Positions 35,307 to 47,360 of a stretch of DNA of 64,000 nt are shown here, piece after piece. The notes under the pieces are model-generated. The model made no database searches. It was given only the letters and a program-made list of their open reading frames with translations, and was not told where the DNA came from. Every line of letters starts with the position of its first letter. The stretch's first letter is position 1. Both the position numbers and the translations under genes were made by a program. Source of the stretch: Smallanthus sonchifolius (taxonomy: Eukaryota > Streptophyta > Magnoliopsida > Asterales > Asteraceae); contig CM042039.1 in NCBI GenBank assembly GCA_023525975.1, positions 13,422,501-13,486,500 on the forward strand. Reading direction: 5' to 3'.

Positions 35307-37408
35307 TCTTCGCACTTATCATTTTTCATCCCGAAAAATATTTGAATGGAATTATAATTGGAAACATGCTTTCATTTTACAAAGCACAAATACAATAACA
35401 CGTTAATTGTAACAATGAGTATTTTGATCCGATTAAACTCAACCACCGACTCTCGAGCCTCCAATTATGTGATCTAAAATATTATACATTACCGAGCAGA
35501 CAGTCTATCTATGGATCTAACACTCAGAAAACTACGACTCAGCCTAATCTCGTCTCAAGGTCATGTTTAGGTCCGGGTTAAACCTTATAGATTTCCCACC
35601 ACAATAAACACGAATTTATATGTTTTAAAAATTAAGATGGATAATGAATCGATGGATGAATGATACGAGCTTTATTAACATATGAATAAACCTTAACCAT
35701 TAGTGTATCCCCAAGTCACTATCCCGGAGGGTAACACATAAGTTCAATTTTTTAAGCAATGCAGAACATAAGATTCAGTTTAGTGATGTATCCACCAAGT
35801 CGTCATCCCGAAGGGTATCACGTAAACCTAATTTAGATATTCAGATATTGATCACTTAAGCCCCGCCCATGGATGTATCAACCTAGTTGCTATCCCGGAG
35901 GGTAACACGTAGGCGAAACCTAAGCTTTCAATTTACTTAATTAAGCTCATGCATGATGCGGATAATGGAATGCGGGCGCCACCAACTTTCGGATTTATTT
36001 TCATAAAAAAAAGCGGTGTGTCAAAAAAATTAAAAACTTATAATTTTTTGTTTATAGTGGTAGCTATCACCCTATATCGACAGTTTCGACCTTACCGACA
36101 CCTCTAAGATGAGAACCCACAAGATATCCTGAATTAACTATCCAATTTTAACCTAAATATACTATGAGGATATTTAAGCTCTTAATTCGGTTGGACCTAC
36201 AAAAACGTTACAAATTAGACTCGCTTTCAATTATTATTATTCATTTATTTTCCATAGCATATTTTCCAATTATACTTATCATTTTCCATTTATTTGCAAC
36301 TATTCTAATCCAATGACATTTTTGTAAATTTTTTCAAATTTATATGGATTTTTGAATTTTCTGACTATACAGACTCAAACTACAGTCCTAGACTACGGTC
36401 TCCCATCCCCACACTTAATCTCTACATTGCCCCTAATGTATTATGAGAGACGATTAAAAATAAATATACAAAAATAAAAATATACAGAGAATTGAAAAGA
36501 CTTAGCTGGTTGCAAACTGTAACCATCTTTAATCCAAACTCATATGACTGTATAGCATTTCTTTCGCGGTCGTCTTCAAAATCTGCTATCGGATTGCCTT
36601 TTACAAGAAAATCAAGCTCGAAACATCACCACCTGAATTGAGATTGAGTATGGGTGGATCAATCTAAACCTGCAAAGTTAAACTCGAAACAAACCCAAAA
36701 GAATCAAACTGACTCAATATATAACAACAACATAAAACTGACTCGATAAAAAACCGAAAAACACACACCTCTACAAAATCTACAAACGGGCTACCATTCA
36801 TTTGAAAACATGCACACTCTCTTGAAAACCCATGAAACTTCCCCACACATGGTCGGATCGCACACAAAACAAAGAAAACAAAGAAATAAAGTCGTAACTC
36901 ACTTTCGTAGAAATCATGATTGCATTTAGCGTATACAAAAAGCCTTTTAAACCCCTCGGTAGCCCGAGTGGATGAGTGAAGTCACGTGAGGGTTTCTAGA
37001 GAACACACCCACAATGTTCATTTAACTAGATAAGAAAATAAACAAACTAACCTTAGGCTGCCTCCCAAGAGCGCTAAGTTTAATGTCTTCAACCAGACGC
37101 GTTATACCTAACTGACATCACGATGGTCGCAATGCACATTATCTAGCATATTCCCAGCAAACGCTCGGTATCTCTTCTTTCAGTTCCACACATGCTACCT
37201 TACAACCGGTCTATCTGTTGGTGTATCGGTCGACAGTCTAACTCCACATTTTCTCACCAAGTTTCCAATGTATGCTCAGTAGTTGACATGCCATATCTCT
37301 ACTCGGTTTCTCATAATGTGCACATCTGGTGAGTCATTGCGGGCCTGCTTCTAAATAGCCTGTCCAATATCTCTCCGACTCACCTTCCTCTTCCTTGAGC
37401 TCAAACCA

Positions 37409-38172
37409 TCATCCCCAACTTGGTCTTTTTGTATAATAGACAATGACGGATAAATCAAGACAATGTGGGAGTACCTCAATCACTAGTTCCTTAAGAGGTG
37501 CATCTTTAACTAAGTCTAAACATTCAACCCTGTGCTCTAAAAGATCCACAACCTCTTCTTCAACCTCTTCATCGTCAACCATAGCCGGTGCCACAACAAA
37601 CCACTTCTTCAACAACTACGGAATTTGGGGTGGTATTATTTTCCACAATCGCTTCCCTGTCTACCTCACCCTCTAGACACTCTTCAAATTGTATTTCATC
37701 GATATTACCTCACACTTCATTCTTAGGTATTCGATTAGTTGTTGATCTGAAAGGTGGTGTTGTGATAATTTATCATCAATCTTAGACAACGCCAACTCCA
37801 CTAGAGTCATATTTTTCTCTTCCTCAGATTGATAAGTATGTTGAAATGTCTCATCACTTTGGATAGCAACATTTTCTTGTTCTTGACAAGGGAACTGGCA
37901 TTGATTCTGCTCATAACCTTGGGAAAAATTTGATTAGTTCGAGTATCCATAATAACCCCTTGAGTACACCTATTAACATCCTCATATGTCGACTAAGGGT
38001 AGTAGTACACATATTCATAATTTGCCCTCACATATCCTTTCTTCCCCATCCACTCGGCATACTCAGATCAACTCTCGAACATTGGACAATTTTGAACACA
38101 GTGATATCGGCACCCACAACACATACATGAAGCATCATCATCATCATAACCATTATCATAATCCCAGTCCAT
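37409..38172 (-). pseudogene. Element E mini-gag with zinc knuckle (interior 1)
   Basis: ATG at 38172 opens a short Asp/Tyr-rich peptide with a perfect C-x2-C-x4-H-x4-C knuckle (residues 16, 19, 24 and 29), which stops after 34 codons at 38068. Reading continues as gag-like sequence (YAEWMGKKGYVRANYEY) with further stops, and ends in an acidic segment near 37409-37615. It probably derives from the C-terminal part of an Athila/Tat-type gag. No capsid domain is seen, so it may act only in RNA binding, if at all. Confidence 0.5.
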
Positions 38173-38231
38173 GATGACCTGCATAAGTAACACACCCTAG
38201 TAGTACTGAACGAAAAATAAATCTAACTAAA

Positions 38232-38263
<32 letters not shown>

Positions 38264-38310
38264 TAAAAAAATAAACTAAACTAAAACATAAAAACTAAGC
38301 GCACCGATTT

Positions 38311-38326
38311 CCCGGCAACAGCGCCA
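38311..38326 (-). other. Primer binding site at LTR E2
   Basis: TGGCGCTGTTGCCGGG on the minus strand, three bases inside the LTR, of the same Asp-tRNA type as element D with small changes. Confidence 0.7.
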
Positions 38327-38329
38327 TTT

Positions 38330-39468
38330 TGATCGATGTCGTTTAGTCGGTCAAAAAATAAAGAAATAATTTGTTAGTGGAAAGTCGAGTCGACTCCATG
38401 AGGAATTAGTGGAAAGAATAAATTGATTTAGTTCAGAAAATTCTTGTGTTTAAAACTCAAATTAAATAAAGAATTCAACCTCTTCCAAACTTTAGGTTCT
38501 AGGTTTCACATAAGACTAAGTTGTTCAATTGGACACCACATAGAAATAGCGTTCGAAAATAAGTTAAAACAGTAATTGAAGACAGGTTGTTATCAGCAAA
38601 CCTATACAACCGGTTTTGTCATACCAGAATAATCCAATCACCCAATTTATAAGTGCCAAGCTTACCCCCTTTAGTCACCCAACCCGCTCTAGGTTTTATC
38701 ATCAACCGAACAAGATTGTAAAGAACGAAAACTCAAAGCACATAAATAAACTGTTTAAATTAACCAATACACCAATCTACTCAGTTATTGTCAGGAACTA
38801 AATAGATCCAAAAACATAAACAACGAATCAAACGCAAAACCTAGACAAACAGTCCGCCCGGAGAAAGCCACAAGTGGTTTTAGCCACTCATGATTTAAGT
38901 TCACATGCACAAAACTTCAAATAGTGACCACAAAATTCTTTGCCTCTTGTTTCCTCGTCACCACAGCAGCCAAAAGGCTGAATAATGCTTCTGCGTAAAA
39001 TCCCTTCGTGAATTATTGATGCATTTCATTTATTAGTTTTTTTGACCGCCTCTTTATCCCTAATGGGCTCTCAAGACATTGTTAAATTAATAGCACAACA
39101 ACATTTTAATAATCACTTTTGAGTTAATTATTTCAGCTCACATTTCTTTCTTCGTTGTTTTCCACTCGTTGGTCCAAGTATCCAACCCAATATCAATGAT
39201 TTTATTTGTTGTAGCCATCCAACTCTAAAGCACTTTCACATGAATCTCCTGCCAAACAAAGAATTATGATTTATGATTCATACTTTTAGTTTAATTGTTA
39301 TGTGACTATTTATTCATTTAGTTTATATAAACTTTAGTGTATTTAATTCATTATATATTAAAAATCAAAAATATAAAAACAATGTAAAATAAACTATTTC
39401 TTACATGACTATGGTTAAAAACATATAATTATATACAATTATGACGTGTAAATTTACCACTCATGACA
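38330..39468 (-). repeat. LTR E2, shared by two units
   Basis: 1139 bp, TGATCGATGTCG...CTCATGACA on the plus strand. It has a primer site below it and a PPT-like TAAGTGTGGGGA (minus strand) above it, so it is joined to an interior on both sides. Confidence 0.88.
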
Positions 39469-41504
39469 TCCCCACACTTATTTTTTTTTCGTCCCGAAAA
39501 ATATTTGAATGAAATTATAATTGGAAACATGCTTTCATTTTACACAACACAAATATAATAACACGTTAATTGTAACAATCGGTATTTTGATCCGATTAAA
39601 CCCAACCACCGACTCTCGAGCCCCTAATTATGTGATCTAAAATATTATACATTACCGAGCAGACAGTCTATCTATGGATCTGACACTCAGAAAGCTACGA
39701 CTCAGCCTAATCTCGTCTCAAGGTCATGTTTAGGCCCGAGTTAAACCTTATAAATTTCCCACCACTATAAACACGAATTTGTATGTTTTAAAAATTAAGA
39801 TGGATAATGAATCGATGGATGAATGATACGAACTTTATTAACATTTGAATAAACCTTAACCATTAGTGTATCCCCCAAGTCACTATCCCGGAGGGTAACA
39901 CATAGGTTTAGTTTTTTAAGCAATGAAGAACGTAAGATTCAGTTTATTGGTGTATCCCCCAAGTCTCCATTCCGAAGGGTAACACGTAAACCTAACTTAG
40001 ATATCCCGATATTGATCACTTAAGTCCCGCCCATGGATGTATCAACCAAGTTGCTTTCCCGGAGGGTAACACGTAGGCGAAACCTAAACTTTCAATTTAC
40101 TTAATTAAGCTCATGCATGATGCGGATAATGGAATACGGGCGCGACCAACTTTCGGATTTATTTTCATAAAAAGAAAGCGGTGTGTCAAAAAAATTAAAA
40201 ACTTATAAATTTTTTGTTTATAGTGGTACCTATCACCTTATATCGACAGTTTTGACCTTACCGACACCCCTAAGATGAGAACCCACAAAATATCCTGAAT
40301 TAATTATCCAATTTTAACCTAAATATACTATGAGGATATTTTAGCTCTTAATTCGGTTGGACCTACCAAAACGTTACAAATTACACGCGCTTTCAATTAT
40401 AATTATTCATTTATTTTCCACAACATAGTTTCCAATTATACTTATCATTCTCCATTTATTTGCAACTATTCTAATCCAAGGACATTTTTGTAAATTTTTA
40501 TGGATTTTTAAACTTTTTCTGACTATACAGACTCAAACTAGAGTCCTAGACTACGGTCTTCCAGCCCCACACTTAAATCTACATAGCCCCCAATGTACGA
40601 TAAGAGTCGATTAAAAATAAATATACAAAAATAAAAATATACAGAGAATTGGAAAAGACTTAGCCGGTTGCAAACTGTAACTATCTTTAATGCAAACTCA
40701 TACGATCGTATAGCATTTCCTTCGCGATCGTCTTCAAAATCTGCTATCGGATTGCCTTTTACAAGAAAATCAAGCTCGAAACATAACCACCTGAATTGAG
40801 ATTGAGTACGGGTGGATCAATCTAAACCTGCAAAGCTAAACTCGAAACAAACCCAAAAGCATCAAACTGACTCAATATATAACAACATAAAACTTACTCG
40901 ATAAAAACCGAAAAACACACACCTCTACAAAATCTACAAACATGCTACCATTCATTTGAAAATACGCACACTCGTTTGAAACCCCATGAAACTTCCCCAC
41001 AGATGGCCGACACGCACACAAAACCAAGAAACAAAGAAATAAAGTCATAACTCACTTTCGTAGGAATCACGATTGCATTTAGCTTATGCAACAAGCCTTT
41101 TAAACCCTTTGGTAGCCCGAGTGGACGAGTGAAGTCTCGTAAGGGTTTCTAGAAAACACACCCACAATGTTCATTTAACTAGACAAGAAAATAAACAAAC
41201 TAACCTTAGGCTGCCTCCCAAGAGCGCTTTGTTTAACATCTTCAGCCAGACGCGACGTACCTTACTGACATCACGGTGGTCGCAATGCACATTTTCCTAC
41301 CACATTCCCAACAAACGCTCGGTATCTCGTCTGTCGGTTCCACACATGATTCCTTATGACCAGTCTATCTGTTGGTGCATCGGTCGACAGTCTAACTCCA
41401 CATTTTCCCACCGAGTTTCCAATGTATGCTCGGTAGTTGACATGCCATATCCCTACTCGGTTTCTCATAATGTGCACATTTGGTGAGTCAATGCGGGCCT
41501 GCTT

Positions 41505-42305
41505 CTAAATAGCATGTCCAATATCTCCTCGACTCACCTTCCTCTTCCTTGAGCTCAAACCATCATCCCCAACTTGGTCTTTTTGTATAATAGACAATGA
41601 TGGATAATCAGGACAAGCTGTGAGTATCTCAATCACTAGTTCCTCAAGAGGTGCATCTTTAACTAAGTCTAAACATTCAACCATGTGCTCTAAAAGATCC
41701 ATAACCTCTTCTTCAACCTCTTCATCCTCAACCATAGCCGGTGCCACAACAACGACTTCTTCAACAACTGCGGGATTGGGGGTGGTATTATTTTCCACAG
41801 TCGTTTCCTTGTCTACCTCACCATCTAGACACTCTTCAAACTGTATTTCATCGATAGTACCTCACACTTCATTCTTAGGTATTCGTTTCGTTGTTGATCT
41901 GAAAGGTGGTGTTGTGATAATTTATCATCAATCTTAGACAACGCCAACTCCACTAGAGCCGTATTTTTCTCTTCCTCAGATTGATAAGTATGTTGAAATG
42001 GCTCATCACTTTGGATAGCAACGTTTTCTTGTTCTTGACAAGGAAACTGGCATTGATTCTGCTCATAACCCTGGGAAAAATTTGATTGGTTCGAGTATTC
42101 ATAATAATCCCCTTGAGTACACCTATTAACATCCTCATATGTTGGCTAAGGGTAGTAGTACATATATTCATAATTTGCCCTCACATATCCTTTCTTCCCC
42201 ATCCACTCGGCATACTAAGATCAACTCTCGAACATTGGACATTTTTGAACCCAGTGACCGCAACACCCACAACACATGCATGAAGAATCATCAATCCCAG
42301 TCCAT
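41505..42305 (-). pseudogene. Element E mini-gag remnant (interior 2)
   Basis: Counterpart of 37409-38172. The ATG at 42305 is followed by an early stop because a short AT-rich stretch was lost. Past it, in another frame, lies the same zinc knuckle CMCCGCCGHWVQKC. The longest surviving piece (41505-41798) is acidic at its start and basic at its end. Confidence 0.5.
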
Positions 42306-42441
42306 GATGACCTGCACAAGTAACACACCTTAATAGTACTGAACGAAAAATAAAACTAACTATATATATATATTTTGTTTTTTTTTTATTTTTATATAAA
42401 AAAATAAACTAAACTAAAACAAAAAAACTAAGCGCACCTGT

Positions 42442-42459
42442 TCCCTGACAACGTCGCCA
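42442..42459 (-). other. Primer binding site at LTR E3
   Basis: TGGCGACGTTGTCAGGGA on the minus strand, a decayed form of the Asp-tRNA-type site seen at E2. Confidence 0.6.
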
Positions 42460-42462
42460 TTT

Positions 42463-43598
42463 TGATCGATGTCGTTTGGTCGGTCAAAAAATAAAGACAT
42501 AAATAGTTAGTGGAACGTCGATTCGTCTCCACAAGGAATTTGTGGAAATAATAAAGTGATTTTGTTTAGAAAATTCTTTTGTTTAAAACTCAAATTAAAT
42601 AAATAATGCAACCTACTCCAAACTTCAGGTTCTAGGTTTCACATAAGACTCAGTTGTTCAATTGGACACCACATAGACATAGTGTTGGAAAATAAGTTAA
42701 AACAGTAATTGAAGACAGGTTGTTGTAATCAAACCTATACATCAGTTTTATCATACAAGTATAATATAATCACCCAATTTATAATGCCAAGTTTACCCCC
42801 TTTAGTCACCCAACTCGCTCTAGGTTTTATCATCAACCGAACAAGATTGTAAAGAACGAAAACTCACAGCACATAAATAAACTGTTTAAATCAACCAATA
42901 CATCAATCTACTCAGTTATTGTCTGAAACTAAATAGATCCAAAATATAAACAAAGAATCAAACGCAAAACCTATACAAACCTTCCGCCCGAAGGAAGCCA
43001 CAAGTGGTTTTAGCCGCTCATGATTTAAGTTCACATGCACAAAACTTCAAATAGTGACCACAAAATTGTTTCCTCTTGTTTCCTCGTCACCACAGCAGCC
43101 AAAAGCTGAATAATGCTTCTGCGTAAAAATCCCTTCGTGAATTACTGATGCATTCCCTTTATTCTTTTTTTTTACCGCCTCTTCATCCCTAATGGGCTCT
43201 CAAGACATTGTTAAATTAATAGCCCAACAACATTTTAATAAACACTTTTGAGTTAATTAATTTAGCGCACATTTCTTTCTTCTTTGTTTTCCACTCGTTG
43301 GTCTAAGTAACCAACTCAATATTAATGATTTTATTTGTTGTAGCCATCCAATTCTAATGCACTTTCACGTGCATCTCCTGCCAAACAAAGAATTATGATT
43401 TATGATTCATACTTTTAGTTTAATTATTATGTGACTATTTATTCATTTAGTTTATATAAACTTTAGTGTATTTAATTCATTATATATTAAAAATCAAAAA
43501 TATAAAAAACAATGTAAAATAAACTATTTCTCACATGACCATGGTTAAAAACATATAATTATATATAATTAGCACATATAAATTTACCACTCATCACA
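42463..43598 (-). repeat. LTR E3
   Basis: 1136 bp, TGATCGATGTCG...CTCATCACA. Homologous interior sequence lies on both sides, so a third unit existed above it. Confidence 0.88.
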
Positions 43599-44221
43599 TC
43601 CACACACTTATCTTTTTTCGTGCCGAAAAATATTTTAATGGAATTATAATTGGAAACATACTTTGATTTTACACCGCACAAATTAATAACACGTTAATTG
43701 TAACAATGGGTATTTAGATCCGATTAAACCTAGCCACCGATTCTCGAGCCCCTAATTCTTTGATCTAAAATATTTTACATTACCAAGCAGACAGTCTATC
43801 TATGGATCTGACACTCAGAAAGCTACGACTCTGCCTAATCTCGTCTCAAGGTCATGTTTAGGCTCAAGTTAAACCTTATACATTTCCCACCACTATAAAC
43901 CCAAATTTATATGTTTTAAAAATTAAGATGGATAATGAATCGATCGATGAATGATACGAGCTTTATTAACATATGAATAAACCTTAACCATTAGTGTATC
44001 CCCCAAGTCACTATCGTGAAGGGTAACACATAGGTTTAGTTTTTTAAAAAATGAAGAACATAAGATTTAGTTTAGTGGTGTATTTCCCAAGTCTCCATCC
44101 CGAAGGGTAACACGTAATCCTAAATTAGATATCCGGATATTGGTCACTTAAGTCCCGCCCATGGGTGTATCAACTAAGTTGCTATCCCGGAAGGTAACAC
44201 GTAGGCGAAACCTAAGCTTTT
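43599..44221 (-). other. Interior 3 of the E array, lower part
   Basis: Collinear with the first 0.6 kb of interiors 1 and 2, including the triplicated motif (43992-44207). It ends with CTTTT (44217-44221), the target duplication of copia J, and continues at 54675. Confidence 0.85.
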
Positions 44222-44652
44222 TGTAAGTCCCAGCGGGTCTACCGATTGATCTCTGCTGTAAAACAAATAATATGTACACGAAGTGCGGAATCCTTGTGTA
44301 TACGTATGTCTCGAATAGTAACGAATGCAATACAATCACACAAGACACGATTTCATAAAAAGCTTCTTGTATTATCTCTCAAATAGTAAACACAGAGTAG
44401 CTACAAATGCAGAAGTTCTCATTTTTAAATGCAGAACAACTCTTGAACTATTTATAGACAACACACACTGAACCAGGCGAACTTAATAAGTTCGCCCCCT
44501 TTAGTTCTGGCGAACTTATTAAGTTCGCCTCAACTATACCAGGCGAACGTTCGCCTGGGCAAACTTAACAATTACAAACACAAAACCTACAAAACATTAA
44601 ACATAAAAACTAATCTATTACAAGGCTTGTTGTCACAGATCATGCTCCAACA
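44222..44652 (-). repeat. 3' LTR of copia J
   Basis: 431 bp. It holds three palindromes: GCGAACTTAATAAGTTCGC (inside 44476-44496), its variant at 44509-44529, and AGGCGAACGTTCGCCT (44541-44556). In LTR sense they lie upstream of the TATA box at 44448-44459. Confidence 0.92.
44448..44459 (-). promoter_or_regulatory. TATA box of copia J LTR
   Basis: GTCTATAAATAG on the minus strand, with an identical copy in the 5' LTR at 54472-54483. The nearest palindrome ends 16 bp upstream in the sense direction. Confidence 0.55.
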
Positions 44653-44664
44653 GACTCCCCCTTG
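44653..44664 (-). other. Polypurine tract of copia J
   Basis: CAAGGGGGAGTC on the minus strand, immediately before the 3' LTR. Confidence 0.8.
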
Positions 44665-44685
44665 ACAATAGCTTGGTCTTTATCT

Positions 44686-45570
44686 TTAAGTTTTGTTCTT
44701 CCAATTCTTCGGCAACGAGCTCCTTGCACATATCCTGTGTTTCAGACACACATCCAACACCTTTTTGTAGTGTAATGCATGCTCTCTGCTTTCATCAGTA
44801 TACATGATCTCTCTACGCTTTAGCATCTTCTGATCAGACCTTGAAAAGTTATCAAGGTTCATAGCATCGAAGAATCTCACTATAACCTTGCCATTCCAGT
44901 CTTCTATCACAACGTCTTCCGTACATCCATCAACGTACCACCATTTAAGAAGTCAGTGTCAGAATTATCTAACATGTCAACATCATTAGCTTCATTGTCA
45001 CCACCGGTCATCACAATCACCTCTGACTCCCCCTGAGTTAATGAAGGATTAGAAGCAACGTGTTGACGCTCACCTAAAACATCACCAGCACTTGGTTCAT
45101 CATCATCATCATCTGGATTCTTCTGAATACCAATACTGTGACAAGTATATTTATCATTCTGAGCCTTCTCCCCCCGAGCGTCAAGACGCACAACTAATTG
45201 ATTAATAAGGATCTGCATCTATGAGGACTAGTAGATTGTGAAGGATCAGGAGTTATGATCAAAGAATCAACAAATTCTCTATCTAGTGCAGATTGAGCAG
45301 CATTAATAGCCGAAGCCATCAGTTTAGGTCCTTTGACCCTAGGAGCTTCATCATCCTCCGAACTAGACGTTTCGTCTTGTAATTTCCGTTTACCAAGTAC
45401 TGTATTGGGAGGAGGACCCCGTACAGATTTGTGTCTTGGTAAAGACACCTTCTGATCATAATGATCAGGGCCAAAATCCTGAGAACTCTCATCATTGTCA
45501 TCACCATCAGAGCTACCAGATCCAGATGAACTGGTGCTAGTCTCTTCAACCTCAACATCAGCAACATGAG
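44686..45570 (-). pseudogene. Uncharacterised 3' reading frame of copia J
   Basis: Downstream of RNase H and in the same sense lies a decayed frame of roughly 290 codons. It starts with an acidic Ser/Asp-rich tract (SSSGSGSSDGDDNDESSQDF), continues with a Lys-rich PPPNTVLGKRKLQ segment and a second acidic stretch, and ends in a hydrophilic domain of about 70 residues (FSRSDQKMLKRREIM...ESREHALHYKKVLDVCLKH). Frame changes occur near 45200 and 44910. The end domain resembles in pattern the end of the 3' frame of element G (59111-59400). SIRE relatives carry an extra frame here, sometimes called env-like, but I see no signal peptide or membrane segment. Function unknown. Confidence 0.5.
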
Positions 45571-47360
45571 GTTCATCAGGTTAAGTTCGCCAAATTAAGC
45601 GAACTTAACAAGTTTGCTACTCCAGGCTTAGCAAAAATTTTGAATTTTTCCTTTTTGCAACCGTTCCGACAATCCATTCACCTTGTAATCTGTACACAAC
45701 TTAATCCAAAATTATAAGAATTTTTGCAATCTATACATATGCAAAGTTTGAATATATATATTTTTTTTAGAAAAACTAAAAGAACAAGTAAAGAACATAT
45801 TTTTGGAATTTTCAAACATTTAAGCTAAAACACACTAAAATCTTTTTGAAATTTTTCTTAAAGACTTAATGTAGTAGATCTAGAAACATCTAAAAATAAA
45901 ATCTTTTTGGTTTTTCTCTGTACATACAGAATCATATATTTTTGGTCAAAACACTGCGAGTAAGAAGATCATATCAGTATCTTTGATGTATCACATATCC
46001 ATTCTGAATATAAAATCCCTAGCAAATCTAAGAGTGACTTATGACATTCTCCATATTCACAGATACTTGGCTCAGCAAACAAACAATTTGTGCATCATTT
46101 TATCATATTTCAGCAAACAATTTCTCAGATCTAACACATCATGTTTTCAGAAACTATTAAATCTTTTGAGATTTTTATTCAAACACTAACAGCCCACAGA
46201 TATCACATCTTTCTTTTTCATGGTCTTTGAATATTGACCTTTTCCTTTTCATAAATTTATGAAATGATACGCGATAAACTTCAAAGTAAACAAGATCAGA
46301 TCATGACATGATAACTTATTCATACCGAATTTGCAATATACTACATGTCAATTCAAATTGTCAGCATTATAAAATTTGAAACTACAAGCGTTTTTATCCA
46401 CATTCTTGTGAGTTAGTACCATTTATATGAAGACAATGTGTACCCCACAAATATGCCAACAGAAATGTAAAATTGCACTATATTCAAGACATATTGAGAC
46501 ATATGCAAAGTTTAGATCAATCTCCAGGATGAGACTATCTCAATTAGCACATAAATGAAATCAGATCCTGAAGGATATATTGAATCAGAATGATTCATAT
46601 AGCTTGGTTTTGAATGAATTATCATGATTCGTATTAGTAGAAGAATGACCAAGGAATCGATTGACCCAATGATACTGGGTAATGTGATCTAACTGTTATT
46701 TGGATATATTCAATGGAATCAAGATAATTGATCCAAGGGTGAGTATATGTTCCAACAAGTTGTCAAAAACATATCTTAGTCCAACTTCACATTGCATGTT
46801 TTTCGTGACATGGGCAGTAAAGTTAACTAAAACATTGTGCTAATCAATATAGTCCGATACTAGTCTCATGAAATACTTAAAGTCTCATATTATTTATCTG
46901 ATAATGATCATTTAACACACACACCCGGCATACCATGGGTTCAAATCACAATTGTAGCATCGATCATTATGTTTTCACATTAATAATGGACTAAAACCGC
47001 TTCTAGCCTACTGACAATTCAAATCACATGCAAATATCCAAATTAAAAGATAATATATAAAATGTGGTGCAGTCATGAAGTTATCATTTCTTGTTTATGC
47101 AGACTTTAGAAGTTTAGATCAAATCAAGTAAGCACAATCGTAAATACCGACACCAGGTAGTCAATCTATGGTCATGAATATGTGATCACCTACTGATGTA
47201 CTATAATTTCTTCTCTAACTTCAAGCAGTGCCGATTTTATCTTTTTCAAATTTGTTTGAGTTTTTCAGAAAGCAAGAAAACTAGCTAAAATAAAGCATAA
47301 AACTATTTACTTTTAAATAATCTATAAAACTAAAAGAAAAACTTCCATGAAAAACCTTTG
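45571..47360 (-). other. Noncoding spacer between RNase H and 3' frame in copia J
   Basis: 1.8 kb, AT-rich, with no convincing reading frame. Two degenerate copies of the GCGAACTT palindrome family lie at 45583-45615, directly upstream of the 3' frame in the sense direction. Confidence 0.6.

Larger units (their letters stand above)
35307..38329 (-). other. Interior 1 of the E array
   Basis: About 3.0 kb. On the minus strand it starts with a primer site (38311-38326) and leader, then a decayed mini-gag (37409-38172), then about 2.1 kb with no coding homology. The noncoding part holds a triplicated motif containing ATCCCGGAGGGTAACACGTA-like cores at 35703, 35785 and 35871, and a second PPT-like sequence near 36407-36418. 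The LTR-adjacent PPT is at 35307-35320. Confidence 0.75.
39469..42462 (-). other. Interior 2 of the E array
   Basis: Collinear with interior 1. It has the PPT (39469-39480), triplicated motif (39865-40080), a second PPT-like site near 40563-40575, mini-gag remnants (41505-42305) and primer site. The stretch at 40080-40110 preserves the uninterrupted version of the site where copia J inserted in interior 3. Confidence 0.8.

Noticed and set aside
36954..37000. Sequence resembling a tRNA start in the E interior (GTAGCCCGAGTGGATGAG)
   Set aside because: No B box or cloverleaf could be found downstream.
45319..45576. An 85-residue Met/Leu-rich frame beginning with ATG in the J 3' region
   Set aside because: It overlaps the acidic Ser/Asp-rich frame, which fits the composition of SIRE 3' frames better; the Met/Leu-rich reading is a frame shift of it.
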